A model generated the notes under the pieces. It was not told where the DNA came from. It saw only the letters and a program-made list of their open reading frames with translations, and did no database searches. Both the position numbers and the translations under genes were made by a program. From Botryllus schlosseri (taxonomy: Eukaryota > Chordata > Ascidiacea > Stolidobranchia > Styelidae), in the NCBI GenBank assembly GCA_000444245.1, contig ATSW01007437.1, forward strand, positions 1 to 21,098: 21,098 nucleotides of DNA, written 5' to 3'. This document shows, piece by piece, positions 1 through 10,160 of this stretch (the stretch's first letter is position 1; every line of letters starts with the position of its first letter).

Positions 1-879
1 GCGTATCACTAAATCGTTATCGCTTTGATCGAGCAAGTTTAGCGCCTCCGGCAACCTTACTTTTCGCTCTATCGACGCCGTACACTCAATGCAGAGATTT
101 GAAAACTTGTCAAGCAACTGCTGCGAGCCGTGACTCTGAAGGACTCGCATTGCGGCGTATTATTGCCGTACAGAATGTCAGTCGGACGTGCAGTGTACAT
201 ATACAGTTCCTGGGGATTGTATTGACTTCAATTGGGCTTACATAGGAAGGGGTGGTTGAAGTCGGTGATTGGAAGATGAGCTTAGAGAGGTATAGCCATT
301 TACAGGATCATCGTGCTATGGATCATATTGATAAATCGGTATCATAACATAATACAGCGTAATTGGGTATGCCGTTAATAGATATCGAGTCCTGTTTTAA
401 TGAACGGGGTGGAGATACTTCTAAGGAAGACCGCAAATAATAACAAATCAGTTTCGAACAATATATTGCAGTAACTTGATTCCTAACCTATTTTCTGTTT
501 TGACAAAATCCATCCAAGTTGATCTTAATTATGGAAATACAAGAATTATTCTATCCCTTGTATGGAAAATTTAATATAAACTCATGCAAACGGACATAAT
601 CATAGGGGAGGAGAAGATGAGCATAATTACAAACTTCAAATATATCCTGGGAATTCGCATCCCATGCTGCTCCAAGCCCATGTAACCTGATGTCACTTCA
701 ATGTACAAAAACATGATGTGGTTACGGAACCAGAACCAGAGCCACATTCAAATCTGGTCCACCAGAATTGTAAATCCAATATCTTCGACATCCATTCGTT
801 TAAGTACCGATACAAATCCAGGATTATTTCCTGATCAATATGTAGATTGTAAAGTGTTAGAGCGCTGGATGTTAACGGC
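1..879. other. non-coding stretch, no gene recognised
   Basis: No exon of a known family was found. The longest open frame here (701-904, plus) has no domain and runs into the terminal repeat of the transposon that starts at 880, so I treat it as chance. Upstream exons of the CCP receptor gene could lie here or beyond the left edge, but no Sushi, EGF or signal-peptide exon is visible. Confidence 0.5.
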
Positions 880-980
880 TACTAGAGATGGTGTGAACCT
901 CTGAAAGGTTCAGGTTCGTGTGAACGCGAACCTTTTTGAAAGGTTCTGTGTGAACGCGAACGTGAACCTCATGACGTCAT
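880..980 (+). repeat. left terminal/subterminal inverted repeat of the transposon
   Basis: This block holds the 19-bp tip and tandem words such as AGGTTC, GTGTGAACGCGAAC and GTGAACCTC. It ends near a perfect ATGACGTCAT palindrome (about 970-979), which also reads as a CRE-type site. It pairs imperfectly with 1765-1877. Confidence 0.65.
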
Positions 981-1764
981 ATTGCTAATTCAAACCCANC
1001 ATTTCAGTGAAGTCATAGTCAATATTAATATACACGATACCTAGCGACGACTCATGCCACATAATGCAACAATGCTGAAGTACATATTGACGTATTAAAC
1101 GTCGCCAAATGTATCAACTAAGGCAATCAAANGATATAATAATGCCATAAAATCAATAGCATATCTTCCGTCNCTTTGCCGACAATTTCGTCGAGGATAC
1201 TCGCAAGTGAATATAAGCCTCTCTTTAACGGTACNGGCCGAACAATGTATTCGGCGTGTGAGTATTGCTACGTTGATATTGATCAGAGTGTAAAACGGGT
1301 TTCTGTACTTGCTACCGATATTACTATAACAAGTTATACATCAGTAGCCAACACCCCAATCGCACGGATTTGTTTATTATGATACAATAAACGTATGAAA
1401 TCGAGATTANCGCCGTACACCTGCTAGATNTTTTACATCAGACAATTTTATCAATTTCATTTATTTTTTGAATAAGCATCATTCGCTGACTACCTACAGG
1501 TAGTGTATTTTGCTCTTGATGTTGTGGGATTGCGAGTCAAGCTCACAGCAGAGAGTCACTAAATATNCACGAACGGAAAGCTGGATATTTCGAGCAAACA
1601 TTTAGTAACAAAGCAGGTAAAATTTTTGAGATTGTCAAGGTGCGTGCTCGTTTAGTGTTGATTTTTNCACGCTGCCAGCGCCATGCATAGACTGGCCCGC
1701 AGTTGAAATGCAATAAAGTTTAACCAAAGATGTTATAATGAAGTGAAAATTGTAATATATGAAA

Positions 1765-1877
1765 AAGGTTCACAGTGCGGAACCTACCAAGGTTCGNTTG
1801 TGAANGTGAACCTCTAAATTTCCGAGGTNCACACACAGAACGCGAACGTGAACCTCACGTTCACACCATCCCTACTA
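1765..1877 (-). repeat. right terminal/subterminal inverted repeat of the transposon
   Basis: This is the inverted counterpart of 880-980, with GAACGTGAACCTC words followed by the tip GTTCACACCATCCCTACTA. Four Ns fall in or beside it, which fits poor short-read consensus in a repeat. Confidence 0.65.
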
Positions 1878-2586
1878 ATTACGTCAAGTCTTGTGTATTG
1901 AATTCTTTGTAGAAGAGAAAAGTTACATAAAATTAATTATAATTATCGTCGTTTTTGGAATCCGTCTTTCCAAATGTAAAGTTGCAATTTTGAAGATATT
2001 GACGTCGTTTGTTTCTAAGGCATACGCACAGGAATATGTAGCAGGTGATTAGGCAGATATGGCACGCTGAGTTGATGTTTGGTAATGATCTCCGTCGTTT
2101 GAAAATGATCCTTGGCAGAGAGCTACCGACATTACTTCTACTGATCATTACAAAAACCAGGGCAACAAAGAAAGGTACGTAAAAGCTACAGGAACAAGAT
2201 ACTAACATATGTGACTACCGTGTCGATGTCGTCAGTGTAAATGAAATTCATATAGGTATATTCACCGATTCCTCCGGAGAGCAGTGTGCAATGATTCCCC
2301 ACTTCTTTCAATGGGTTATACCGATTCATATGCATCAATCCTTATCGAGATATCTCCTGGGGGTGAAGTAGACTCTCTTCCTGGTGTGGTAACAAAAAGG
2401 TGGTGCAAGTAGCATAAAGAAAATCCACATTCCCTGGGATATACCACCATGGGCATATTTCACTCGTTTTCACCCATCGGAATGGGTGTGCAATCAGAAT
2501 TCGGTATGAGAAAGGATGGATGATGTGAAAATCTGGTCAATCCACCAAAGTCCCGCCCATGTATTTACACTAGTGTACTCATTCAG
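1878..2586. other. likely intron or 5' region of the CCP receptor gene
   Basis: No second Sushi exon could be found here. An open stretch at about 2284-2387 (plus) is preceded by an AG and followed by GTAACA, and would encode about 35 residues starting near CNDSPLLSMGY. It has a phase compatible with the downstream gene but matches no family, so I do not call it as an exon. A minus-strand frame at 1933-2208 has two hydrophobic runs and no recognisable family. Confidence 0.4.
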
Positions 2587-4546
2587 CATCATGCAATGGA
2601 TGGACTTTGACTGCTCCGGACGAAGGCGCCTTCAATTGCAATCCCGCAGGGACGATTATTTCGAATCCTGGAACACGATGTACATTAGCCTGCGATTCCG
2701 GATACCGTCCTCAACACGAAGTACTCGTGTGTTCGGAAAATGGCGGGTGGGGGCCAACGAATTCACCAGAATGTCAAGGTAACATATCAATCATTTCGCA
2801 CAGTCACCCACTAAATAATGATACTCTATTTCAGTTGACAGCACCATGACGCTAGTGATCGTATTATCCATTATTGGCAGCATAATACTGGTTTTCGGGT
2901 TGAGTGTTCTGTACGCGAGGACCTCAACTACATGCCGTGGAAAACGACGCAGACTGGACGAAGAAGACCCCGAAGCAGGCAATAGACGAACACAAGACAC
3001 GTCCACTTACTATGGACAAGTTAAAAAACTACAACGTAAACGGCGTTTGCTGGCCGAACGCCAGAGCAGATCGCTGGAATCGAAACGAAGGAAACGACCA
3101 GCGCAAGAGAAAGGCTCAGTTAATGGGCCGACAAACCGAAAAAGCAAGCTGATAGGGAAACGTTCGAAGAGCAGTTCAGACAAAATCTTGAAGCATCCAG
3201 TAAGTCGCAAATCGAAGAAGATTTCAGCCAAACCAGGTAGCAAACATCGGCGGGAACAAGACCGTATTTACGCAAAACCAAAATCTCGGTGTGAACCAAA
3301 GAAGAAAATGAAACGCAAGCCGACTGAAGATACGATCGAACACGAATCCATTAAAAAATCCTCAACCAGTCGATCTTCACACAGCCGTAAGAATACTATG
3401 ACTGAGAACCTCAGAAGCATTCTGCTCTGTTTACCGCGTAAGAGAAAGCGCGAATCGGCCCCTGGTAAGACAAATGAAAGAAAGGAAATAATCACCACTC
3501 CGAGACGCAAGAAGAAGCCGTCGAAGGACATGCCTGAACCGACATCGGAAATTCGAGAAGAGCGCCGACCATCTTCATCCAACTCAACGGTGTCGTCAGA
3601 TAAGAAACACAAACCGAAAATACAACCAAAGAAACATAAAGAAATACAACCAATGAAACATAAAGATATACAATCAACGAAACATAAGGAAGTTCATGCG
3701 GCCACTAGCGAAAAGCGAGACAAACAGCCTCCTCCTCGACCACCCCCACCGAAAATACAGCCCAAAACTCCAGCGGCGCCCAGGAACTCTACAAACGACA
3801 CCGAAAATAAAAATACACAAAAGACAGCCGTATCAAGCGGTTATTCCTCGGAAGGCGGCAGACTACGGAAAGAGACAAAAGACAGCACCGGTACTGAATC
3901 CGAAACAGAGACGGAGGTTAGCGACAGCGAGTCGTCAGACGACGGGACGGTAGGTAGACGAATCGAGGTGATGTCGTACAATCTAAAATCAGACGATAAA
4001 GTCAACTCGAATCCATACGAGCACTATCCAGTCGCTCAATCCTATCGACAGTACCTGGACTTCGAAAACGACTACCGGCGCACGAACGGTGACTACCGTC
4101 CACAGTACAGCACCGTGACGGTGATTCCGCTACAGAGCTCAAAACAAGCAAAACGGAAAGCGGAAGTGGAAGCCCACGCAAACGAGAGAAAAGAAGCGCA
4201 GGTAAAAGGGTCGGCGCAGGGAGGGATGAAATACATCGGTATCAGCGGTCACGAAAGTGACAAAATCGACGAAGCTGGACCCAAAAAGGCGAAGAAAAAC
4301 CATTCGGGGCGATACGAGGAACCATCAGTTCGGGATCGGCGGATGAGCTCGAAGGTTAACCGCAAAAAGGCGAAGAGAAGATTAGCGGAAAAACGCAAAA
4401 AAGAAGAGGCCAAGTTGAAAAGTCAACGCGACAGGAAAAACGAAATAGCGGATGAAAAGATCATCGTCAACGGTACTACGTCGCGAGGTGCTACTACTGC
4501 GCCAGCTACAAGTGCGCAGCAAACCACAACTGCGCAAAAGGTTTAG
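2587..4546 (+). CDS. Sushi/CCP transmembrane receptor with long basic cytoplasmic tail (3' two exons; intron 2779-2834)
   Basis: Exon A (2587-2778) follows an AG acceptor (CATTCAG) and encodes one complete Sushi/CCP module of the six-cysteine type. It runs from SCNGW through CTLACDSGY and GGWGP to SPEC. The donor after CAAG is GTAACA and the acceptor is TATTTCAG at 2834. Both flanks are phase 1, as is usual for CCP exons, and the split codon restores Val. Exon B (2835-4546) encodes a hydrophobic helix, then RGKRRR as a stop-transfer signal, so the protein is type I with CCP outside. Numbered from Met at 2846, the tail (residues 25-566) has TYYGQV (54-59), a tandem octapeptide (261-284), PPPRPPPP (295-302), an acidic Ser/Glu/Asp patch (about 348-367), tyrosines at 378-421 and basic clusters throughout. 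Signal peptide and further exons must lie upstream and were not found. The family of the tail is not recognised. Possible poly(A) signals are AATAAA at 5091 and 5661. Confidence 0.85.
2779..2834 (+). other. 56-bp phase-1 intron of the CCP receptor gene
   Basis: It begins GTAACA and ends CTATTTCAG. It is very short but has a pyrimidine-rich end. Read-through of the CCP frame continues a few codons into exon B in the wrong frame, while splicing joins CCP and transmembrane frames exactly, which supports the intron. Confidence 0.85.
3626..3697 (+). repeat. three 24-bp in-frame tandem repeats in the receptor tail
   Basis: The units start at 3626, 3650 and 3674 and encode PKKHKEIQ, PMKHKDIQ and STKHKEVH (residues 261-284). 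A partial unit (PKIQ) precedes them. The array is in frame, so unit number can change without disrupting the protein. The units have diverged, so the array is not brand new. Confidence 0.85.
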
Positions 4547-5666
4547 GATCGGCGTAGGCCTAAATGACTGAAAACAGACGAAAGCATGATCTATCGATCG
4601 CGGCATACCTGAAACACGTATCCCTATTCGTGATGACGCTGCGCAATGCGCTGATGGGTGAATTTACGTCAGCGTAGCCAGGATGGCGATAATCGCGTTC
4701 GAATTCCCGATTTTTGACTCGGATCTCATGTTTACACTGAAACACAATGCATCAGTAGTCCAAATGTTAAGAAATATTCATCCCCTCTCGTCCTCCAAAT
4801 TTTCGTTCTCTCCTCTCAAATTTTCATCCTGGCTACGCCTATTGTCTCACTGTCTATTTAAGATGTATAATGTATATGTGATATAATGAATATCATGATT
4901 ATATAGCGGATCGCAACTTTTTTGTGGAGAGAATGTTACATTCATAATCTTCATTCATATGTATGTTGACCGTCATATATCGCTATATCTTCATGCTTGT
5001 CACGGATATGGTTCGATCGCAAATCGTTATCCTCATTTCCTTCAAAAGAAATGTATGCGTTATTGATGTTGGGAGACAGTTCAGGTCGGTAATAAAAATA
5101 GGCAATGTACCCCTTTGCAGCCCCGTTCTAAGGTTACGCGAAAACTAAAAGATTACTATTTTATTAATAAGCGCCATCATAGAAGTAGACTTGGATATAT
5201 TTATTGTATGGTGAGCACGGCGTAGGCCTATTCCAAATCGCCCGAAATTTTTAGACATTGATGGAGCTAGGCTAGACAATGGACAGATAAGAGCAAGAAA
5301 TAATATGCTACGCCGGGTGCAATTCACTTTGACTATAGCACGGTCAATTTTGCATTAGGGGAAGGTACAATGATACTTGGAATAGTATTTAGAAGGAGAA
5401 TGAAGTCTCAAATATGGAAACGGGCTGTAAGAAAAACGATCATCGTCAGAAGGTGTAGACGTCATTAACTTATTCTAGTTGTGTTTATATGAAGACATAG
5501 AGCACGTAGCGCGCAGTCGTTGTATGAGGATTTGTTTTTACATCACAAACATGCGTTAAAACTTCCAAATACCTCAAGATGTTTCCGGGTTTGGATATGT
5601 CCACCGAGTTATACCCTGCCTGTCGGAATCCAGTCTGGTGAACTGTATTTTATGTGTTTGAATAAA
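4547..5666. other. 3' untranslated/intergenic stretch after the CCP receptor gene
   Basis: There is no coding potential beyond short chance frames. AATAAA occurs at 5091-5096 and at 5661-5666. The first would give a 3' UTR of about 560 bases, the second about 1.1 kb. The element TAGGCCTA recurs (near 4555 and 5223) and recurs again inside a palindrome at 17785. Confidence 0.4.
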
Positions 5667-5739
5667 CATGAGTAAGAAAACTAGTATTGTGTGAGGCATT
5701 CGATACTACCCAAGCCAAGCAAAATTGTTAAAGAGTGAG

Positions 5740-5830
5740 ATGAACACGATTTGAACTCGAAATTTAACCGTGAGCAGAGCGACCCACTGTATTTCGCCGG
5801 ATACCAGAACGTCGGCCAGGCCTGCTTGAT
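5740..5830 (-). repeat. possible tRNA-derived SINE head (degenerate)
   Basis: On the minus strand GAGTTCAAATC (5758-5748) resembles an RNA polymerase III B box. About 34 bases upstream TACAGTGGGTCGCTCTG resembles an A box joined to a D arm. No clover-leaf with paired acceptor stems can be drawn, so this is not a working tRNA gene. It is at best an old SINE remnant; chance similarity is possible. Confidence 0.3.
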
Positions 5831-7256
5831 TATGTCCATCAGTTTGCTCCACCCTCAAGTAAAACTTCAAGCAGTACATACTTGATAAATACTAGCGTGC
5901 GTATAAGATTTACCAACCTCGCATGTACGTTTCAGTTACATGCCTCTTCATCGCTTGTCCACATTTACATAATGATGTGGGCTGGTCTGATTTCTCGTTG
6001 AGTCTGCAGCTGTACAGGTGGCCTACATGTCTCAAATAAAATTCATTATTCCATTTTGATACTATATCTCTAGGCCAGGGTGATTTGGTTTATTGACTTC
6101 ACCAAGTCATGTCAATTCTTTCCTCTCTGGTCATTTTATTGCAATTCGTGTGCTATCTTGAATCGCAAAAACTGTTAACAAAATGATTATAATACCGAAG
6201 CAGTGTCGGTTATTTTGCGTCCGCTAGATGTCGGACTAGATGCAATTTTCTGAATTTTATTGTATTGAATAATACGAAATCGCGAAAGCCACCGGGCTGC
6301 TCGTACTCTGTTGCAACGTCTTGAAACTTGCAACCAGGGGAAATTTATTACAATTATCCATCTTCATCGTGGTTTGCTTGTATTAAATTTTCAAAACTAA
6401 TGCCACAAGATCTGATATTTGCTGATAAAGTTTATGTCAAATATTTTGTAGATTTGAACTTCCTCGCAACAATAGGGAATTCTGAGCACATTCGTAACAA
6501 TAGTTTCAATGACGACACGCCTGAAAATTTTTAGCTCACATATGTTGCATAATGGCGTTTTTGGCCAGAAAAGGACAAACGATTGCCAATACCGACCACA
6601 AATCCTGCTATAGCGAACGTTTATCTTTACGTATGCTACGTTTAAATGTACCCCACAACATATTCCGGTACATTGGAAAGTGCTTGACATCTTTAAATAC
6701 GTAATATTGACACGGCGAGCGTAGACCTTAAACAAAACCCGTCATTGTTGACTCTCAGTTAGAGTCTTTACGTAATTCATCACTTGGTGGTTCAGTGAAC
6801 CGTGCTGTCTAGAGCGTATGACGCATTTAAAACCCGACCATTATATCCAAAGGCATACTCCGTATCTTTGTAGTCGATGTGTGACGGCGCTGAAGTATCT
6901 TCCTGTGCTAGCAGTAAAGAGAGACCGCAGTATACAACGTTGAAATATTGATCATCGTGGTTATTCCGCTGAGCGAAGCTGTTGCCGGTGCTAAGGAGAA
7001 GCTGTGAAATATATTGCTGCCGCGATTTCAGAAATCACGACATAGCCTCGAGCTAGAAGATTCTTTTACGAACANCGCATAAATATACTTTTACGCACAT
7101 TAAAGTGTTCATAAACTATGCCGGAGAAGGTGGATACGAGGATATAAGCAAATATCAAAACAATACCAAGGTGTTGGTTGGTTCCTATCATACCAATACG
7201 TTACTGTACAAGAGCAGTAAGGAACAATTTCGTTGGACTACTGGATTTTATCAACC
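5831..7256. other. gene-poor stretch, including the 5' flank of the type II membrane-protein gene
   Basis: No family was recognised. A 112-residue minus-strand frame (6397-6735) is Cys-rich but matches nothing I know and overlaps a plus-strand frame, so I leave it uncalled. GATATAAG near 7139 is a weak TATA-like candidate upstream of the next gene. An in-frame stop at 7218 closes the frame before Met 7257. Confidence 0.35.
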
Positions 7257-7955
7257 ATGAACTCAAGTGATGAATACTTTTATATGGACTTAAGAAACCA
7301 GCTTTCTACGAGAAGATATATTTATGAGGGTCTCGGCGGTCAAAAGCACGACAAGACCTTGATTCTACATAAGTCAGAATCACACCCGGACGATACAATC
7401 ATACTAAGACTGTGCAAAAGACTTAGTGCTCGTGTATCGTGGTCATCTTGTATCAGAGGGAAGCTGCTTTTCGCCACCTTACTAGCTTTGCTTGCCGTAT
7501 TTTGTTATTTTAACTTATTTTCCGATTATCTACCGCGGCCGTGCAAGACGTTCCAGTCTACTGCCAGTCGAAAACTGAAGTCTGTCGCTAACGAAACTGT
7601 GCTGATAAGATCGAAAAACTCATTTCGCGACGATTTCTACACGCTGTTGTATCCGAAAATATCGCAGTCCCAGTATGTCAGCACTTTCACCAAGAAGGTC
7701 GCGCTGGATATGCATTGGGACGGAGTGTCTACGACCATCTTTCAAAAATACTCGGAAGCTATAGTAGAGTCGCCAAACACTGTGATTGACCAGGCTTCTC
7801 CGACTACATCCCCAACCAGTAATACTGAAGACAAGTCAGGAACAGACGTTTTGATTGAACAGAGTCTGTTGGTTAAAGTCGAAATGCAACGGTTAAACCG
7901 CATGCCTCTGCTGTCGCGTATTATCAACGCAAGGAAAGTCATCACGGTGAACTAG
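7257..7955 (+). CDS. type II single-pass membrane protein, family unknown (232 aa)
   Basis: The first ATG after the in-frame stop at 7218 is at 7257, in context CAACCATGA. The protein has a cytoplasm-like N-terminus of about 68 residues, a basic run ending CIRGK, one hydrophobic helix at about residues 70-89 (LLFATLLALLAVF at its core), then a C-terminal part of about 140 residues. That part has one N-glycosylation sequon (NET at 112-114), a Thr/Ser/Pro-rich linker (about 181-190) and a basic end. The layout resembles a Golgi type II enzyme with a stem, but no glycosyl- or sulfotransferase motif is visible and the domain is short. It may be a lineage-specific protein, or a first exon that is normally spliced onward. 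AATAAA follows at 8272-8277. Length, composition and a steady frame make coding likely. Confidence 0.55.
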   Translation: MNSSDEYFYMDLRNQLSTRRYIYEGLGGQKHDKTLILHKSESHPDDTIILRLCKRLSARVSWSSCIRGKLLFATLLALLAVFCYFNLFSDYLPRPCKTFQSTASRKLKSVANETVLIRSKNSFRDDFYTLLYPKISQSQYVSTFTKKVALDMHWDGVSTTIFQKYSEAIVESPNTVIDQASPTTSPTSNTEDKSGTDVLIEQSLLVKVEMQRLNRMPLLSRIINARKVITVN

Positions 7956-10114
7956 CGATCCGCGGCCACATTACCTGCTAGCCATTCTATTGCGTTTGTT
8001 CGGATCAATACCAATCTTGTATTGGGAGAGTTCAATCCGACTGCTTCACACCATTATTAGCAATTCATTCCGTTTAAAACCAACCCTTCACCATTGAACT
8101 GTCTATGCTTCGTGTATGGTGCGTAATGATGTTGTGCAGTTCCTGTGTCACTGCATTGAATTTATCATTGGGTACATCAGCAATGTTTGATGCTATTTCC
8201 TGCCAGTTTATTACTCGCGATTTTATTTATTTCCTACCTCTTCTACTTGCATCGTTGCCATCGAGTTTTGTAATAAAATCTTATCGAAAAGACTAATCCG
8301 TAGAAATTGGTTAGAAGGGAGTGTGCCTGCTGCTAAGAAAGAGGCGGAACAAAGGAATTCGTTTTATAATTGAGTGACGTAATAATATATAGCGTGAGAC
8401 AGCTTCATGTAATAAAATTACTGCAAGGCGTGTAAAACACTCCTTTGGTGCAATGCTTACTACAAAGGCATTATGTTGTGAGATCACTGGAATCTGTGTA
8501 GTTATGTACAGAACGTCGCAATAAGTGCACAGCAAAACGTTATTGTAAAAAATGAAATCAGGTGGAAACCCGTGGGGTTCTGGGATGTACGATCACAAGT
8601 TTATACATTTCTGTCACCAATTATTTTACTGCTGGAAGACCCTTGCGATTTACCCGAATTAGTTTGCCGAAGTGTCTGTTTACCAACGTAATGTTTGTTT
8701 GCTAATATTGTCACTGCGGGCAGCTGGTGAATGAGTTTAGCTACACACTTGATGTAAGGACACGTGCACATTGATGACTATTAATATTCAATCACCGTTA
8801 TCTTAATCAAAATCGGAGGTTTTATTATTTTCATCCACCCACCAGTCACGAACACAGTGTACAATGCGACGAACAAAACGCAATACGGTGTAATGAACAT
8901 AAACATTAAGGATGTCGAATCGACAAAGCATACTATAGCTAAACATCCACCTTGACCTACTGATATTGCAAGTATTAACGCCCAACTGTTCATTTAGCTG
9001 TCTTTCGTGTGAACCATTCCTTATCGAATTCATTTAAACTCGCCAGGCGGAGTTCATTATATCATCTCGAATCGGCATACAGTGATAAGAAATTGTCAGC
9101 GAGCTGTTTAAAGTGTTAAGATTCAGGCATGATAGTAAAATATCTTGGTTGGTTGGTAAGCGTCATACTCATAGCACAGTAAACTACGAGCCTGATGACA
9201 TGATCGTGGATACGAACTTTGAGCTTATACTGCATACTTGTATACAATATGTAGGCTATCAGCAGATTTAATGAGCACAGACAGCGATGACGCAAATTTC
9301 GTATATCACGCCTCGTTAATTAATTTATCATATCAGCTCGACATGTAAATAAAGGAATTTCGGTGTGGGTGCGCTGTTGGTGTGTGAAACTAAATTAACC
9401 AAAGTATATATTTTTTCGCTGTAGTTGATGAGGTGCAAGCTGCCGAATGGACAAAAAGGTGCATTATGCGCAGTACATGGCACAGCGTTAGTTTGCTGTC
9501 CTGGATGTACGATGAACTAAATTTCGAAATAATATACATAGGTCAAGATGGGTAGTTGAGACTTTGATAAGTGTGCTAAAATGGGTACTCGATCTCTCGA
9601 GGAGTTAGAATTGCACGGGTGATAACGCACTGCTTTGACGTCACAAAGAAACCATGACGCCGTCTAGACTCTACAAGTGTACGTTTACGATTGAACGCGG
9701 CTATTTCTAAGCCTATCCATGAATAGATTTCCAAGTGATTACACGCAGCTCCAAGTAAATGTCGCAACGAAGACATCACTGATAATCCAATCGAACACGA
9801 TCGATAGCAAAAATATCTCTGAATCAATATTGGCCAGCCGTATGCGATCTATGAAGTGTATATATATACAGCACTGACGCACAACCGCATGCAAAATCAC
9901 GATATAGCTTATAAAGTAGTTCATGAAGCTGCAGTCGGTATGACGTATACACAATACGCCATCGTTAAAGTAATATCGTCACATCGTGGCTGCTTTACGT
10001 GTCACGAATATCTAACGATGTAAATCATAGAAAGTCGACATTGCTGTTGGATGCATTGCTGTTGCATTGCTGTTACATACAAGTGTACCTGTACAACACG
10101 TACAGTACACACTA
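7956..10114. other. gene-poor stretch with one doubtful membrane-protein frame
   Basis: Poly(A)-type AATAAA motifs occur at 8272 and near 8408. The only frame that draws attention is on the minus strand at 8781-8993. A TGACGTCA site lies near 9638, and a perfect 14-bp palindrome TGTATATATATACA lies at 9857-9870. A short tandem word CATTGCTGTT occurs three times at 10039, 10054 and 10065. No other gene, RNA or element was recognised. Confidence 0.35.
8781..8993 (-). CDS. doubtful two-helix membrane-protein exon (70 aa)
   Basis: An ATG-initiated frame on the minus strand holds two hydrophobic runs (about residues 4-23 and 30-50, including MFMFITPYCVLFVALYTVFV) and then a basic end. An acceptor-like AATATCAG falls inside the frame at about residue 11, so it could instead be the last exon of a longer membrane protein. 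No family is recognised, and AT-rich DNA readily gives hydrophobic frames by chance. An overlapping frame on the same strand is equally open, which weakens the case. Confidence 0.15.
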   Translation of the reverse strand: MNSWALILAISVGQGGCLAIVCFVDSTSLMFMFITPYCVLFVALYTVFVTGGWMKIIKPPILIKITVIEY

Positions 10115-10160
10115 AACAGCCTACGATATTCGGGTTTATTTCAATATGAATACATTCGGG
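10115..10160 (-). repeat. partial copy (E) of a short interspersed repeat
   Basis: On the minus strand it carries CATATTGAAATAAACCCGAA, the most conserved block of the repeat also found at 11060, 14253, 14383 and 14540. The downstream half seen in the other copies is missing. Confidence 0.6.

Larger units (their letters stand above)
880..1877. mobile_element. non-autonomous DNA transposon (MITE-like) with GTGAAC-rich terminal inverted repeats
   Basis: The left end reads TACTAGAGATGGTGTGAAC (880-898). The right end, reverse-complemented, reads TAGTAGGGATGGTGTGAAC (1859-1877), giving 17 of 19 matching bases. Inside each end lies a run of short direct and inverted GTGAAC/GAACCT words (about 890-965 and 1765-1870), a subterminal pattern typical of cut-and-paste elements. 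The roughly 1-kb interior has no convincing transposase, so the element would need one in trans. A clear target duplication is not visible: the flanks share only a few bases. The TAGGGATG-like tip recalls hAT ends, but the superfamily is not established. A second, shorter copy is at 19617-19976. Several Ns lie inside. Confidence 0.75.

Noticed and set aside
2284-2387. Possible extra exon upstream of the CCP exon
   Set aside because: The splice signals are ordinary, the frame runs to a stop soon after, and the translation resembles no extracellular module.
2516-2782. 88-codon plus-strand frame overlapping the CCP exon
   Set aside because: It is the wrong frame across a clear Sushi domain and lacks any conserved pattern.
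3268-3612. Long minus-strand frames (3010-3243, 3268-3612, 3492-3677) opposite the receptor tail
   Set aside because: They are shadows of the Lys/Arg/Ser-rich coding exon, whose codon bias removes stops on the other strand.
5740-5830. Functional tRNA gene on the minus strand
   Set aside because: Box-like words are present, but stems do not pair and spacing is short, so only a degenerate SINE is kept.
6397-6735. 112-codon Cys-rich minus-strand frame
   Set aside because: Cys spacing fits no family I know, a plus-strand frame is also open there, and nothing supports transcription.
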